DNA of 64,000 nucleotides from a bacterium (GTDB lineage: Bacteria > Zixibacteria > MSB-5A5 > GN15 > FEB-12), in contig JAHLKV010000003.1 of the NCBI GenBank assembly GCA_020444475.1, forward strand, positions 553,384-617,383, read 5' to 3'. Positions 17,490 through 25,455 of the stretch are shown here, one piece after another (position 1 is the stretch's first letter; each line of letters opens with the position of its first letter). A program made the translations under genes and the position numbers. The notes under the pieces were generated by a model. The model saw nothing but the letters and a program-made list of their open reading frames with translations. It did no database searches and was not told where the DNA came from.

Positions 17490-17635
17490 TCCCTTGCCGG
17501 CTCCCGGCCGCCTTCGATCAGCTCCCAAACAACGGCTTGTAGGCATTGTGGTACTGCAGGTTAGGCGGTCGCCGCCGGCAGCGGGGAGCCCCCCAAAAAA
17601 ATATTCCAAAAAACGATAAAAATCGCGGAAACTTC

Positions 17636-17664
17636 TTGACTGTTTAGTCGTTTCTGACGATATA
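17636..17664 (+). promoter_or_regulatory. promoter of the TetR-led operon
   Basis: TTGACT (17636-17641) with GATATA (17659-17664) after 17 bases. The interval is covered by the operator palindrome, so bound repressor would block it. Confidence 0.55.
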
Positions 17665-17679
17665 GTCGAAAATGACTAA
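17644..17679 (+). promoter_or_regulatory. 36-bp near-perfect palindrome, likely TetR autoregulatory operator
   Basis: The outer arms TTAGTC and GACTAA match exactly, with further inner matches (TTT/AAA, GAC/GTC, central ATAT). Nested inside are two direct copies of TAGTCGnnnnTGAC, each containing a GTCn6GAC dyad, which suggests two repressor dimers. It runs from the promoter to the ribosome site of the TetR gene. Confidence 0.75.
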
Positions 17680-17689
17680 GGAGTCGGAT

Positions 17690-18397
17690 ATGATTGGGAC
17701 AGCCATAGAGCAACCGATGAAATCGGACGGCAATCCGGCCAAGGCGGCCCGGACACGGCAGCAGCGTCGAACCGGGGTAACCCGACAGAAGTTGATTGAA
17801 GCTGCCAAGTCGGTGTTTGCCGAGCGGGGTCTGGATTTGACCACCATCGACGACATCACGGAGCGGGCCGATGTCGGCAAAGGGACTTTCTACTATCATT
17901 TTAAGAGCAAGGAAGGTCTGATCCGGTTGATGATGCGGGAGATGCTGGCGGAGTTGGTCGCGGCTATAAACAAGCGGTGTGCGGGCATAGAAGACTTGCC
18001 GACGCTGCTTGATCGGATAATAGGGGCGCATATCGAGTTTTTCGCCAACCGCTGGGAGGACTATGTCCTGTATTTCCAGGGTCGTGCGGACCTGACGCTT
18101 CAGGAAGGCTATCAGGGGCTCGAGACGCCGTTCGTGAATTACTTGGAGTCGATCGAAGAGTTGCTGGACGCCGTGATCAAGCGTCGTCTGGCCGATCTGG
18201 AACTTCGCCGAATCGCCTGTGCGGTGGCCGGTTTCGTAAGTGGTTATTACTCGTTTGCGGTGATAGCTACTGACAACGATACGGTCGACGACACGCTTCG
18301 CTCTCTGCGGGGAGCGTTGGTAGCGAGCCTGGCCCGTTTCATTAACGAGTCGGTCTCATCGGGCGAGAAGGATGGTTCCGAACGAGTAGCATGGTAA
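17690..18397 (+). CDS. TetR-family transcriptional regulator
   Basis: A 235-residue protein. The helix-turn-helix is clear (KLIEAAKSVFAERGLD, then ITERADVGKGTFYYHFKSKEGL, about residues 25-75) and is followed by a helical ligand domain. The ORF track begins at 17672, but AAGGAG sits 6 bases before the ATG at 17690. It overlies its own palindromic operator and heads a nine-gene same-strand series that ends at 25444, so it probably represses that operon until a ligand binds. The inducer is unknown; the operon's product or precursor is a reasonable guess. Confidence 0.87.
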   Translation: MIGTAIEQPMKSDGNPAKAARTRQQRRTGVTRQKLIEAAKSVFAERGLDLTTIDDITERADVGKGTFYYHFKSKEGLIRLMMREMLAELVAAINKRCAGIEDLPTLLDRIIGAHIEFFANRWEDYVLYFQGRADLTLQEGYQGLETPFVNYLESIEELLDAVIKRRLADLELRRIACAVAGFVSGYYSFAVIATDNDTVDDTLRSLRGALVASLARFINESVSSGEKDGSERVAW

Positions 18398-18462
18398 CAA
18401 GAAAACCGCCACGGCGCCGGGAAGCGCACGATCGGAAGAAACTACTAAGCCCAGAGGGAACA

Positions 18463-18852
18463 GTGAACACACTCACTATCAAGGAACAGGCAGTCGAGCA
18501 GGCTGTCTGGGGCATTGCCTGCAGTTTCGACATTTACAACTGCGATCCGGGCACCATACGCGATGCCGATGCGATCAAGCGGTTCGTCAAGGAATTGTGC
18601 GATCTTATCGAGATGAAACGTTATGGTGACACGACGGTGGTTCATTTCGGAGAGGACGAGAAGGTAGCGGGATATTCGATGACTCAGTTGATCGAGACCT
18701 CGCTGATCTCGGCGCATTTCGCGAATCTCACGAACACCACCTATCTCGATGTGTTCAGTTGCAAACCGTACGATCCGGCCGTGGTTGAGGAATTCGCCCG
18801 GAAGTTCTTCGGCGGTACGCATGTAACCACCAACGTGAACTTGAGGCACTAA
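18463..18852 (+). CDS. SpeD-like pyruvoyl-dependent decarboxylase homologue
   Basis: A 129-residue protein with the AdoMet decarboxylase fold of the short bacterial SpeD/SpeH class. Aligned by eye with that class, the pyruvoyl-forming Ser is S80, the processing His H85 (ISAHF) and the catalytic Cys C100 (DVFSCKP); the 15-residue spacing between the last two matches. The residue before the serine is Thr (ETS) rather than the usual Glu, and the His after it is Leu. Substrate may therefore differ: some SpeD homologues act on ornithine or arginine. GTG start with GAGGG just upstream. The next gene begins 5 bases after its stop. Confidence 0.72.
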   Translation: MNTLTIKEQAVEQAVWGIACSFDIYNCDPGTIRDADAIKRFVKELCDLIEMKRYGDTTVVHFGEDEKVAGYSMTQLIETSLISAHFANLTNTTYLDVFSCKPYDPAVVEEFARKFFGGTHVTTNVNLRH

Positions 18853-18857
18853 GTACG

Positions 18858-19835
18858 ATGCCGAAAATCCACGTAGAAACGGAGCCTGGCGCATGTCGCC
18901 AGATGTGGAAGCAGGTCATGCCGGACGAGTTCGTTTCGGACCTGTGGGAAGTGCGCGACTGCTTCCATCGACATTTTGCGCGTCCCCTGCGGTTCGTGGT
19001 CGCGGAGGACGCGAAAGGAATCAGCGGATTGCTTCCGCTGGCATGGATCGAAGAAAAACATTCGTACGGCTTTTTCCCCGGTGAGACCTGGGAAGGCAAG
19101 ACGTGGCTGGAGCAGAACCGCGTCTTCGCCCGCAACGAGCGGGTGCTGAAACAGATGCTGGCGGTGGTGCCGGACAGCTATCACCTCCGGTATCTGCTGC
19201 TCGAAGGCAAGGCGTCGGAACGGAGCAGTATCGTCGACGAGATCGGCTATCAGTTCCTTCCGCCGAAGTACAACTTCGATATGGAGCAGTACTACACCGA
19301 GTTTTCCGGCAAGTCGATCAAGCGCATCAAGCGGGAGATCGAGTCGTTCCAGGAGCGCGGAGTCGAGATTCGGTATGATGCCCTGGAGGATTTTGAAGTA
19401 ATGGTGCATCAGAACCTGAGCCGGTTCGGGTCGATGTCGTACTATTACGATCCGCGCTTCCTTCGCAGCTTCCGCAGTCTGCTGCACTGGCTGCACGCGC
19501 AGGGCTGGCTTCGCATGACCACGGTCCTGATCGACAACCGTATTGCGGCAGTCGATATGGGATGTGTATACCGCAACACCTACACGGTGCTGGCCGGCGG
19601 CACATCGGCAGACTTCCCCGGGGTCGCGAAACTGATCAACATGCATCACATGCAGCGTGCCTGTGAGGAGCGATGGGAGCGGGTGGACTTCTTGTGCGGT
19701 GATTTCTCGTGGAAGACGATGTTTCACCTGACACCGCGGCCGCTCTATTTGATGTCGAATCTTCCGGAGACGGTTTCCTATCCTGCGGCTGCCGCGGCCT
19801 ATCCGAACGGACTGGCCACATCGGCGACCGCCTAA
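18858..19835 (+). CDS. GNAT/FemAB-like acyltransferase (BioF2-like)
   Basis: A 325-residue protein of the Acetyltransf_6 type, related to FemAB aminoacyl transferases. The signature stretch is FSGKSIKRIKREIESFQERG (about 150-170), then a GNAT core with TTVLIDNRIAAVDMGCVY and YTVLAGG. It would transfer an acyl or aminoacyl group to an amine. It follows the SpeD-like gene by 5 bases and precedes the ATP-grasp gene by 11, so all are co-translated. Fold assignment is by pattern; the donor is unknown. Confidence 0.72.
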   Translation: MPKIHVETEPGACRQMWKQVMPDEFVSDLWEVRDCFHRHFARPLRFVVAEDAKGISGLLPLAWIEEKHSYGFFPGETWEGKTWLEQNRVFARNERVLKQMLAVVPDSYHLRYLLLEGKASERSSIVDEIGYQFLPPKYNFDMEQYYTEFSGKSIKRIKREIESFQERGVEIRYDALEDFEVMVHQNLSRFGSMSYYYDPRFLRSFRSLLHWLHAQGWLRMTTVLIDNRIAAVDMGCVYRNTYTVLAGGTSADFPGVAKLINMHHMQRACEERWERVDFLCGDFSWKTMFHLTPRPLYLMSNLPETVSYPAAAAAYPNGLATSATA

Positions 19836-19846
19836 AGGAGTAAGGG

Positions 19847-21136
19847 GTGTCCGACAAACGTATCGTCGTAGTCGGTACTACGACGGACTACATAGACATG
19901 ATCGCCACGCGGTTTCCGGGGCGGGCGGTATTCGTCACCGACCCCCGCGAGCGCGCATCGGCGATCGAGCCGGTCCCGGACCGGGACAGCGAAGTATTGT
20001 GCGACCTTTCGAATTTCGAGCTGGTAGCATCATCACTTCGCCTGCACCTGCTTCGCTGGCAGATTCAGCCGAGCGGCGTCGCCTGTTTCGACTGTGAGTC
20101 GATGGCGCTGGCGGCATATCTCGCCGACGGATACGGTTTGCCCTATCCGACGGCGGGAGCGATTGCCGCGGTCCGCGACAAGTACCGCTCGAAGGCGCTG
20201 TGGCTGGAGGCGGGGGTGCCGACACCGAAAGCGGCGGTGGGTCGCGATCTGTCCGATGCGATCTCCTTCCTGCGCGAGGTGAACGGCCCGATCGTGATCA
20301 AGCCGACCAGCGGCAGCGGCAGTGAACTCGTGTTCGTCTGTAGCGATCTGGCAGACTTGACGCATGCGGTCGGGACGATGGCGCGGCGGTTGTCGCATCA
20401 CCTCAACCAGCGGATGTATCCGTCGGAGATGGCTCATCAGTTCACAATGGAGGAGTTCATCGCCGGTCGGGAGTTCAGCTGTGATTTTATCGTCGATGGC
20501 GACCGGACCGAGATCATCCGGGTAGCGCGGAAGATACCCGCTCTCGATCAACCGGTTGGAACGGCGCTGGCGTATGTCGTGCCCGGTCAGCTTCCTGGCG
20601 GACTGGACGAGATTCGGCTGGGGAAACAGCTGCACACGGCGGCGCAGGCGCTTGGCATTGACCGGGCTATATGCATGGTGGATTTCATCGTTCGTCGGGA
20701 TGAGGCGGTTCTGATTGAGATGACGCCCCGACCGGGCGGCGACTGCCTCCCCCCGCTGATCAGACTGGCCGGCAGCGTCGACATGCTGGGTATGGCCCTT
20801 GATTTCGCCGAAGGGCGGCGTGTCACGGTGCCGCCGGGATCGAAGTGGCGGAAACTGGTCGGGGTGCGGATGATCGCACGTGAATCCGGTGTGATCCGCC
20901 AGATCGACACGCGCGCGCTCATGGCAGATCCGCGGGTGGTGGAGATATATCTGAAACGTCGACCCGGTCACCATGTGATATTGCCTCCCGATGACTATGA
21001 TTCGCGCATTCTGGGGCATGCGATCTTTGTTCCTTCCGGAAGGCAGGAGATCGAGCACGAGGCGCGCGAGCTGGCTGAACTCGTACAGGTGGAAATGGAG
21101 ACCCCGAGATGGGTAACGCCGCAAGCATACTTGTAA
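19847..21136 (+). CDS. ATP-grasp carboxylate-amine ligase (1)
   Basis: A 429-residue ligase. The N-terminal pre-ATP-grasp fold begins IVVVGTTTDYIDMI. The ATP lysine lies in PIVIKPTSGSGSELVF (about 150), then EEFIAGREFSCDF, and the metal-binding loop is VLIEMTPRPGGDCLPP (about 285). That EMxPRPGG pattern is typical of ligases that join amino acids through an acyl phosphate. The C-terminal 100 residues form a small extra domain. GTG start with AAAGGAG 6 bases upstream. It overlaps the next gene by 28 bases. It likely couples an amino acid or polyamine to a carboxylate made in this operon. Confidence 0.82.
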   Translation: MSDKRIVVVGTTTDYIDMIATRFPGRAVFVTDPRERASAIEPVPDRDSEVLCDLSNFELVASSLRLHLLRWQIQPSGVACFDCESMALAAYLADGYGLPYPTAGAIAAVRDKYRSKALWLEAGVPTPKAAVGRDLSDAISFLREVNGPIVIKPTSGSGSELVFVCSDLADLTHAVGTMARRLSHHLNQRMYPSEMAHQFTMEEFIAGREFSCDFIVDGDRTEIIRVARKIPALDQPVGTALAYVVPGQLPGGLDEIRLGKQLHTAAQALGIDRAICMVDFIVRRDEAVLIEMTPRPGGDCLPPLIRLAGSVDMLGMALDFAEGRRVTVPPGSKWRKLVGVRMIARESGVIRQIDTRALMADPRVVEIYLKRRPGHHVILPPDDYDSRILGHAIFVPSGRQEIEHEARELAELVQVEMETPRWVTPQAYL

Positions 21137-22476
21137 GAGCACACGAGATAGCGGAACATCGTACACCGCAGCTCGACAAGAATGAGCTGCAGACGTTCGT
21201 GCAGCGGTTTCACCGGCAGAAGGATTCGTTCCTCGAGCTGACGAAGCAGCATGGCTCTCCCCTCTATGTCCTGGATGAGAAGGCTTTGTTGAAACGCGCG
21301 AGCGACTTCTCTGAGGCGTTTGAGCAGGTGCTGGACGACGTGCGCGTATACTATGCAGTCAAGAGCAACAATCATCCCCGCATAGCCGAACTGCTGGTCA
21401 ACGCCGGGCTGGGGCTTGACGTTTCCAGTGGCGATGAACTGGAACTCGCGCTGAAAGCCGGGGCCGACAAGATCATCTTCAGCGGTCCGGCCAAAAGCGA
21501 GTCGGAACTGGCGCTGGCGGTGGCACATGCCGACCGGGTGACGGTGCTCATGGATAGTGTTGCCGAACTGGAGCGGTTGGAGAAGGTTGCCGCGGGCGCC
21601 AAACGGGAAATTCGCACGGGCGTGCGCCTGACGGTTGACGACAACGGCATTTGGCGAAAGTTCGGAATACCACTGGCCAATCTTCGTCTCTATTTGTCGC
21701 GAGCAGCGCGGTGTTCCTATGTGAAACTCCGTGGACTCCAGTTCCATGTCAGCTGGAATTTGTCGCCGGACAACCAGGTGGTGTTTATCGCGCGATTGGG
21801 TGCGGCGCTCCGGGAACTGGATAAGAAGCAGCGGTCGATGATTGAGTTTATCGATGTGGGCGGCGGCTTCTGGCCGCCCCGTGGCGAATGGATGCAGGAG
21901 GCGGCCACCCCGGAGGGCAAGCTTCGCCACGCGGTCATGGAGCATGCCCGGCCGAAACCGGAGCACTACCGCTGGCCGGCGGCGCCGATCGAGGTGTTCG
22001 CCGAGCATATCGCGACGGCGCTGAAGAAGCAGATCCTTCGGGATATCCCCTGTATGATCTACGCCGAACCGGGCCGCTGGATCTCTCACGAGGCCATGCA
22101 TATGCTCGTAACCGTAGCCGATCGCAAGCTGGATGATCTGGTTATCACCGACGGTGGTACCAATGCAATCGGATGGGATCGATTCGAGTTGGACTATTTC
22201 CCCGTCATCAATCTCAGTCGGCCATCGCTGACCGAACACGAGTGCTATGTGATGGGATCGCTGTGCACGCCGCATGATCTGTGGGGATACAGCTATTTCG
22301 GGGAGGATATTCAGGCGGGTGACGTGCTGTTGATCCCAACGCAGGGGTCTTACACATACAGCCTTCGTCAGCATTTCATCAAGGCCGTCCCGCCGGTCGT
22401 TTCACTGACCGACGGCATGTTAGTGACAGGTCAGTCAAGCCATTCGAAGACTGTGTGCTCCGAACAAACATCATAG
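21109..22476 (+). CDS. fold-type III PLP-dependent amino-acid decarboxylase
   Basis: A 455-residue enzyme of the diaminopimelate/ornithine decarboxylase group. The PLP Schiff-base lysine is K85 in YYAVKSNNHP, the phosphate-binding loop is IDVGGGFW (about 245), EPGRWI is the second glycine-rich site, and the cross-subunit Cys-Asp pair is in CTPHDLWG (about 385). It is not an obvious lysA: the diaminopimelate-binding arginine pattern is unclear and the gene sits between ATP-grasp genes, as in butirosin-type side-chain pathways. It overlaps the preceding gene by 28 bases, implying coupled translation. Confidence 0.82.
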   Translation: MGNAASILVRAHEIAEHRTPQLDKNELQTFVQRFHRQKDSFLELTKQHGSPLYVLDEKALLKRASDFSEAFEQVLDDVRVYYAVKSNNHPRIAELLVNAGLGLDVSSGDELELALKAGADKIIFSGPAKSESELALAVAHADRVTVLMDSVAELERLEKVAAGAKREIRTGVRLTVDDNGIWRKFGIPLANLRLYLSRAARCSYVKLRGLQFHVSWNLSPDNQVVFIARLGAALRELDKKQRSMIEFIDVGGGFWPPRGEWMQEAATPEGKLRHAVMEHARPKPEHYRWPAAPIEVFAEHIATALKKQILRDIPCMIYAEPGRWISHEAMHMLVTVADRKLDDLVITDGGTNAIGWDRFELDYFPVINLSRPSLTEHECYVMGSLCTPHDLWGYSYFGEDIQAGDVLLIPTQGSYTYSLRQHFIKAVPPVVSLTDGMLVTGQSSHSKTVCSEQTS

Positions 22477-22517
22477 CAATGAAACCATATTCAACCGCAT
22501 CGTTGTGGATTAGTATC

Positions 22518-22721
22518 ATGACTATCAAGAAGTTCACGGGCAAGGGAGTTTGCCCCTTCTGCAAGAGCACGAACGTGCGCATGATCCGCAAGGGCAGTAA
22601 GGGCAATCGCGTCATGCAGTGTGCCGACTGCGAAGAGCAGTTCGAATTTCAGAAGCCGAAAGACAGCGACCGTCGCGATGTCGATCGGGAGCGGGACCAG
22701 CTTGCCTGGCAGGATGACTAA
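22518..22721 (+). CDS. 67-residue zinc-ribbon protein, possible carrier
   Basis: It starts MTIKKF. The upstream in-frame ATG at 22479 and the track's start at 22455 would add unrelated residues, and no start has a strong ribosome site. Two knuckles, CPFC and CADC, form one zinc ribbon, followed by an acidic tail ending AWQDD. The layout (single ribbon, short length, Trp plus acidic C terminus, RimK-like ligase nearby) recalls LysW-type amino-group carrier proteins, which end in DWGE. The basic middle (RMIRKGSKGNR) is unlike LysW. A nucleic-acid-binding zinc ribbon is the alternative. Confidence 0.65.
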   Translation: MTIKKFTGKGVCPFCKSTNVRMIRKGSKGNRVMQCADCEEQFEFQKPKDSDRRDVDRERDQLAWQDD

Positions 22722-22728
22722 TCACCCG

Positions 22729-23403
22729 ATGTCAAGTCACACACAGCCGAAACTCACACCCGAAACCAGACCCGGCTCGGCGATGCGCCGTGCGACGGCG
22801 TGCGGGTTTCTGGGGAGAATTACGTCCGATGGGATGCGCGTGAACCTGGCGGGAAGCTATGACTATCTCGAGCTGCCGTACTATCGTTCCCAGGACGAAG
22901 AGATTGACGGTTCCGAGATTGTCCCAACCTGCAAGGAGATGCTCGATGCCTATGTCACGCCCATCTTTCTCGAGAAGGCGAAGATCGCCGGACTGCCCAT
23001 ACCGGAGTACTACATCACCAACAGCTATTTCGAACCCCCGGTGGTGGTCGATCCAATCAACCCGTTTATGACGAAAAGCAGAACGGTCCTGAAGGCGAAC
23101 CGGCGTGAGTCGGCAGCGCGCTCCATGACCCGCAATTTCACGTATTCGATGTGCTGTCAGGAGATTCCGCCGGGAGCAAGGATAGTCTATGTGCGCGCCG
23201 TCCTCGGTTGGTGTGCGATGAAGAAGTACCGGCAGGTGGCGGCCGAGGTGTGGCGAGTGTTTCGCATCCCGCTGGCGCGGCTGCGCTTGATAGTTCTCGC
23301 CGATGGGACGATCCTCTACAGCGACATCTCTCAGCTTCCATTCGAAAAACTGCATCGTCGCGAACTCGAACATATCGAGAAGATGGTGACATGGGACGAA
23401 TAG
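22729..23403 (+). CDS. stand-alone RLAN-like domain (RimK-like ATP-grasp N-terminal)
   Basis: A 224-residue protein if started at ATG 22729 (MSSHTQPK); ATG 22714, overlapping the previous stop, is also possible. RVNLAGSYDYLELPYYRSQ resembles the N-RSY-Y opening of RLAN domains. The end (WRVFRIPLARLRLIVL ... LPFEKLHRREL) resembles their C-terminal half. RNFTYSMCCQEIPPGARI is a highly ordered central block that I do not recognise. RLAN is normally fused to the front of a RimK-type ligase; here the ligase is the next gene, overlapping by 13 bases. It probably binds substrate or partner for that ligase. Confidence 0.6.
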   Translation: MSSHTQPKLTPETRPGSAMRRATACGFLGRITSDGMRVNLAGSYDYLELPYYRSQDEEIDGSEIVPTCKEMLDAYVTPIFLEKAKIAGLPIPEYYITNSYFEPPVVVDPINPFMTKSRTVLKANRRESAARSMTRNFTYSMCCQEIPPGARIVYVRAVLGWCAMKKYRQVAAEVWRVFRIPLARLRLIVLADGTILYSDISQLPFEKLHRRELEHIEKMVTWDE

Positions 23404-24275
23404 GGGTTTTCGTAGAGCGCTATACGATCTCCAGCTCCGATGAGATGGAGGCGTTGATGCGATTCAGCCAGGTGGCACGGCGTATGGGACACACGGTCGA
23501 CTACCTGTTCCGTCCCGACATGCACAAGATTCCGCAGTATGATGCGATCTTCATTCGGGCGCTGACCGATCCACTAAACACGTCGTATGTAGCGGCGCGG
23601 ACGGCCCAGCTTCACGGCAAGCGGGTGCTCGATGATCCGGATTCGATCTATATCTGTTGCGACAAGATCAACATGTACGGGCATCTAAAAGCGGCGTCGG
23701 TCCCCCTGCCGGAGACGATCTGGCTGGACGAGGCCGAGGTCACGCACAAACGCGCCCAGGAGTTGCTCGATACTATGGGCCCGACGGTTGTGCTGAAGGC
23801 GCCCAATAGCAGCTTCTCGATGTATGTCGACAAGGTCGATACGCCGGAGGAGTTTCTCAAGGTCGGCAAGCGGTTTCTTCGGAGATCGGATCGAATTGTC
23901 GTACAGCGTTTCGTCAAGTCGGAGTTCGACTGGCGGGTGGGCGTGCTCGACGGCAAGCCGCTCTATGTCTGCCAGTATGTGATCCCGAAAAAGCGGTGGA
24001 AGATCCTGACCTATACGGCCGAAGGCAAAGCGATCTACGGTCCGGTGATCCCGGTCGAGATCGAGAAGGCCGACCCCAGACTACTGGCGACCGCTCGGGC
24101 GGCGGCGGCGGCGGTCGGTTCCGGCTTGTATGGAATCGATTTGAAACAGGTGGGTGACGACTACCTCGTCATTGAGGTCAACGACAATCCAACTATCAAC
24201 GCGGGTGACGAGGACACCAAAGCGCCGCACATATACGAAGATGTCATCCATTATCTCATGGCCGGGCAGGGGTAG
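23391..24275 (+). CDS. RimK-type ATP-grasp ligase (2)
   Basis: A 294-residue ligase starting at ATG 23391, inside the end of the preceding gene. YDAIFIRALTDPLNTSYVAARTAQ, VLDDPDSIYICCDKINMYGHL, VVLKAPNSSFSMYV (ATP lysine), FDWRVGVLDGKPLYVCQY and VIEVNDNPTINAG (metal loop) match the RimK family protein usually found beside a C39-type peptidase. It should form amide bonds to an amino acid or a carrier/peptide terminus. The track's 374-residue version begins too far upstream. The next gene follows after 2 bases. Confidence 0.87.
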   Translation: MGRIGVFVERYTISSSDEMEALMRFSQVARRMGHTVDYLFRPDMHKIPQYDAIFIRALTDPLNTSYVAARTAQLHGKRVLDDPDSIYICCDKINMYGHLKAASVPLPETIWLDEAEVTHKRAQELLDTMGPTVVLKAPNSSFSMYVDKVDTPEEFLKVGKRFLRRSDRIVVQRFVKSEFDWRVGVLDGKPLYVCQYVIPKKRWKILTYTAEGKAIYGPVIPVEIEKADPRLLATARAAAAAVGSGLYGIDLKQVGDDYLVIEVNDNPTINAGDEDTKAPHIYEDVIHYLMAGQG

Positions 24276-24277
24276 TC

Positions 24278-25444
24278 ATGTCTTCGGATACACCGATTCG
24301 TCTGGCGACTATCGATGATTTGCCGGCGCTGGTGGCTCTTGAGGAACGGAGTTTCAAGAGCGATCGGTTCACCGAAAGTCAGATCGAGTATCTGCTGACC
24401 CGGGCGCATGCGACGGTCCTGGTGATCGAGTACGAGGGCCGGGTGGTGGGCGGCGCCATCATGTTGTGGCGTCGTAGCCTGTCCCTTGGCCGGTTGTACA
24501 ACATCGCCATCGACCCGACCATCCAGGGCAAGGGGCTCGGCAAGACGTTACTGGCCGCGTGCGAAGAGGAAGCGGTGTTTCGACGGTGTGACAGCGTGTC
24601 TCTGGAAGTGCGCGCCGACAACGAGCAGGCCATCGGGTTCTATCTCAAGTACGGTTATGAGACGGTTGAAGAGCTCGACGACTACTACGAAGATGGCTCG
24701 ACCGGTCTCAAGATGGTCAAGGACTTAAATCGGTCAGTCGAAGAATCACTGCGACTGAAGGTTCCGTACTATGGACAGACGCTGGAGTTTTCGTGCGGTT
24801 CGGCCTGCCTGATGATGGCGTTCAAGTACTTCTCCCCCGACTTAAATCTGACCCGGCGGCTCGAGGTCAACCTGTGGAAGGAAGCGACGCTGGTCTTCAT
24901 GACCGAAGGGATCGGCGGGACAGGACCGTTCGGTATTGCGGTGGCCGCGCAGCGGAGAGGCTATCAGTCACGGGTGATCCTCTCGAAAGACCAGACACCG
25001 TTCTTTTCATCGGTGAGGCTCGAGGAAAAACGTCAGATTATCAAACTCGTTCACGAGGACATGAAGCTTCGGGCGCGGGAGCTGGGGATTGCCGTCTCCT
25101 ACTACGACTTTCCGTCGGAAGAAATATTTGCATCCATGCGGCGGGGGATGATTCCGATTGTGTTGATCAGTACGTACCGGTTGCACGGTGATCGGTCACC
25201 GCACTGGGTAGTGCTGACCGGATTCGACAGCAAGTACGTTTACTTCCATGACTCGTACGTGAAGTTCTACGGAAAAGATGTCGACCTGGCGCGCAATGTC
25301 CGGATTCCGCTGGAGGATTTTCGGCGGATGCGCCGATACGGGAAGGACCTGTACAAGAGCGTGATTCTGATTGGTCCGAAGACACTCCCCGCCCGTACCA
25401 GTATGCACGGACACGACCTGCCGCACGTGAAGGCATCGCAGTAG
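24278..25444 (+). CDS. GNAT acetyltransferase fused to C39-like cysteine peptidase
   Basis: A 388-residue two-domain protein. Residues 1-150 are a GNAT domain with the acetyl-CoA loop IQGKGLGKTLL (about 83-92). Residues 160-375 are a papain-like C39 domain with oxyanion Gln in YYGQ, nucleophile C173 in SCGSACLMM, His in SPHWVVLTGFD and a following Asp. The fusion is known beside RimK/RLAN proteins. The GNAT part may cap the product and the peptidase part may cleave or transpeptidate it. It is the last gene of the TetR-led operon; its stop lies in a small hairpin shared with the convergent PAP2 gene. Confidence 0.85.
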   Translation: MSSDTPIRLATIDDLPALVALEERSFKSDRFTESQIEYLLTRAHATVLVIEYEGRVVGGAIMLWRRSLSLGRLYNIAIDPTIQGKGLGKTLLAACEEEAVFRRCDSVSLEVRADNEQAIGFYLKYGYETVEELDDYYEDGSTGLKMVKDLNRSVEESLRLKVPYYGQTLEFSCGSACLMMAFKYFSPDLNLTRRLEVNLWKEATLVFMTEGIGGTGPFGIAVAAQRRGYQSRVILSKDQTPFFSSVRLEEKRQIIKLVHEDMKLRARELGIAVSYYDFPSEEIFASMRRGMIPIVLISTYRLHGDRSPHWVVLTGFDSKYVYFHDSYVKFYGKDVDLARNVRIPLEDFRRMRRYGKDLYKSVILIGPKTLPARTSMHGHDLPHVKASQ

Positions 25445-25455
25445 GCGACGCCTAC
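25441..25455. terminator. short palindrome spanning two convergent stop codons
   Basis: GTAGGC and GCCTAC pair around a 3-base loop and contain the stop codons of both the GNAT-C39 gene and the PAP2 gene. There is no T run, so its role as a terminator is uncertain. Confidence 0.35.

Noticed and set aside
20033-22374. 377- and 459-residue minus-strand ORFs in the TetR-led operon
   Set aside because: Both lie opposite the ATP-grasp and PLP decarboxylase genes, whose motifs are intact; they lack ribosome sites and recognisable domains.
21109-22476. Naming the fold-III decarboxylase lysA
   Set aside because: It has the family PLP site, but its operon contains ligases and no lysine-pathway genes, so diaminopimelate as substrate is not supported.
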